DNA of 5,978 bases from UBA5359 sp028699365 [NCBI: bacterium] (GTDB lineage: Bacteria; UBP13; UBA5359), in NCBI GenBank assembly GCA_028699365.1, contig JAQVUQ010000181.1, positions 1 to 5,978 on the forward strand, in the 5' to 3' direction. Position 1 is the first letter of the stretch, and every line of letters begins with the position of its first letter. The position numbers and the translations under genes were made by a program. The notes under the pieces were generated by a model. The model saw nothing but the letters and a program-made list of their open reading frames with translations. It searched no databases and was not told the origin of the DNA. Below are positions 5,018-5,978 of this stretch, in pieces.

Positions 5018-5978
5018 GATGTTTGCGTTTTTCAGCAAGAAGTCTATCGCCTTATCCCGCAGGATTCCCTCACTTATTGCCGCTACCTGATCTTCGGTAG
5101 CCTTTTCAGCAAACTGCTCCGGCTTCTGCCCGTATCTGCGGGCAATATCTTCCAGCGCCTTGTCAATCTCTTCCTGAGGCGCTTCAAGCTCTTCGATCGC
5201 TGCTATGGCATCCAATGTCAACTCTGCCTTGATTCGGCTTGCAGCCTGGGGCTTCAAGTCCTCACGCAGGGAAGACTCGTCTTTGCCGACAGCCTCCAGA
5301 TAACTCTGCAGCGAACCGCGTTGATATTGCAACCTGAGATCCATATCCTTAACCATGTGATCTATTTCGTGCTCCACCATGACCTCAGGCACTTCAACTT
5401 GCGCCTTTTCGGTGGCTTTTTCCACCGCATCGACTCGCATCTGCTGCTCGACTTCGCTTTCAGCCTTGGCACGCAGACGGGTCTTCAATTCCTCGCGGAA
5501 CGATGCCACATCTTCACTGGCGCTGATTCTCTTTACCAACTCTTCATCGATCTCCGGCAGCTTCTTTACTCGCACCTCGTTGACTTTGATCAGGAAGAGA
5601 GCGGTTTTCCCGGCCACATCCGCGCCGTGATAATCCTCAGGGAAGCTGACGGTCGCCTGGCGCTCCTCGCCTGCGGCGGCTCCCATCAGTGCATCCTCGA
5701 ACTCCTGCATAAAACGTCCGGCACCCAGTTCCAGGCTGACGCCTTCGGCTTTGCCGCCTTCAAAAGGAACGCCGTCGATGGTGCCTTCGAAATCGATCAC
5801 CAGGATATCCCCGCTTGCCGCCTTGGCTTCGTTATCGACTTCGTGCGTTGCCAGGCGCTCCCGCAAGGCGTTCAATTCCGTTTCAACATCGTCATCCGAT
5901 ATTTCAATCTTCTTCTTCTCTATATCTATACCCTTGTAACCTTCTATCTTAACCTCAGGCTTGACACCACTTCTGCGG
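5003..5978 (-). CDS. tig: trigger factor, ribosome-associated chaperone and prolyl isomerase (5' end missing)
   Basis: The reading frame is open to the right edge, so the true start lies outside the window; a TTG at 5875 is an internal Leu codon, not the start. The 324 visible residues begin near the end of the ribosome-binding domain ([17 protein letters not shown]). They continue through the FKBP-type prolyl isomerase domain, from [20 protein letters not shown] through [18 protein letters not shown] to [13 protein letters not shown]. The long helical C-terminal chaperone arms follow. The missing part should be about 100-110 residues, including the ribosome-docking loop, which would give the usual total of about 430. 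Trigger factor binds at the ribosome exit tunnel and shields nascent chains. The gene ends in a one-base overlap with clpP, the classic tig-clpP-clpX operon order. Confidence 0.96.
   Translation of the reverse strand, partial: RRSGVKPEVKIEGYKGIDIEKKKIEISDDDVETELNALRERLATHEVDNEAKAASGDILVIDFEGTIDGVPFEGGKAEGVSLELGAGRFMQEFEDALMGAAAGEERQATVSFPEDYHGADVAGKTALFLIKVNEVRVKKLPEIDEELVKRISASEDVASFREELKTRLRAKAESEVEQQMRVDAVEKATEKAQVEVPEVMVEHEIDHMVKDMDLRLQYQRGSLQSYLEAVGKDESSLREDLKPQAASRIKAELTLDAIAAIEELEAPQEEIDKALEDIARRYGQKPEQFAEKATEDQVAAISEGILRDKAIDFLLKNANIEEVA

Noticed and set aside
5003-5875. Trigger factor as a complete 290-residue gene starting at TTG 5875
   Set aside because: The frame stays open and homologous to trigger factor right up to the window edge, so the gene is cut by the window and the TTG encodes an internal Leu.
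1-5978. CRISPR arrays, insertion sequences, toxin-antitoxin or phage-defence genes
   Set aside because: I saw no regularly spaced repeats, transposase or integrase motifs, or small paired genes on either strand.

Overview
The window reads as chromosomal DNA from a bacterium, most likely a Firmicute (Bacillota) of the Clostridia/Negativicutes type. This rests on the tig-clpP-clpX order, the Firmicute-like zinc-finger and linker sequence of ClpX, strong GGAGG-type ribosome sites on the clp genes and a tRNA gene with an encoded CCA end. It is an inference from sequence memory; no search was run. Every gene I can support lies on the minus strand, so transcription runs from high to low coordinates.

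Right half (about 2976-5978): a protein quality-control operon. The 3' three quarters of tig (trigger factor, entering from the right edge) overlaps clpP by one base. clpX follows after 54 bp and has a good candidate promoter of its own straddling the clpP stop codon. A tRNA-Val(GAC) gene starts 13 bp after the clpX stop, and a strong intrinsic terminator lies 11 bp after its CCA end. Trigger factor folds nascent chains at the ribosome, and ClpX unfolds proteins and feeds them to the ClpP peptidase barrel. The unit therefore couples folding and degradation, with a tRNA as its apparent tail.

Left half (1 to about 2958): a 106 bp spacer holding a large imperfect inverted repeat leads into a membrane-bound sensor histidine kinase with an extracytoplasmic dCache-like domain and no partner response regulator in view. 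After 73 bp comes a class I SAM-dependent methyltransferase, and 26 bp later the first 95 codons of a FabF-type beta-ketoacyl-ACP synthase that runs off the left edge. The methyltransferase-ketosynthase pair looks like the start of a fatty-acid or polyketide-like biosynthetic operon. Whether the kinase controls it cannot be told from here.

There are no mobile elements, CRISPR arrays or rRNA, and no gene-free stretch longer than 106 bp. Most of the window is well-known housekeeping. The points worth a second look are the operon-tail tRNA with a D-stem mismatch, the same-frame clpP/clpX junction, the inverted repeat ahead of the kinase, and the biosynthetic pair at the left edge.
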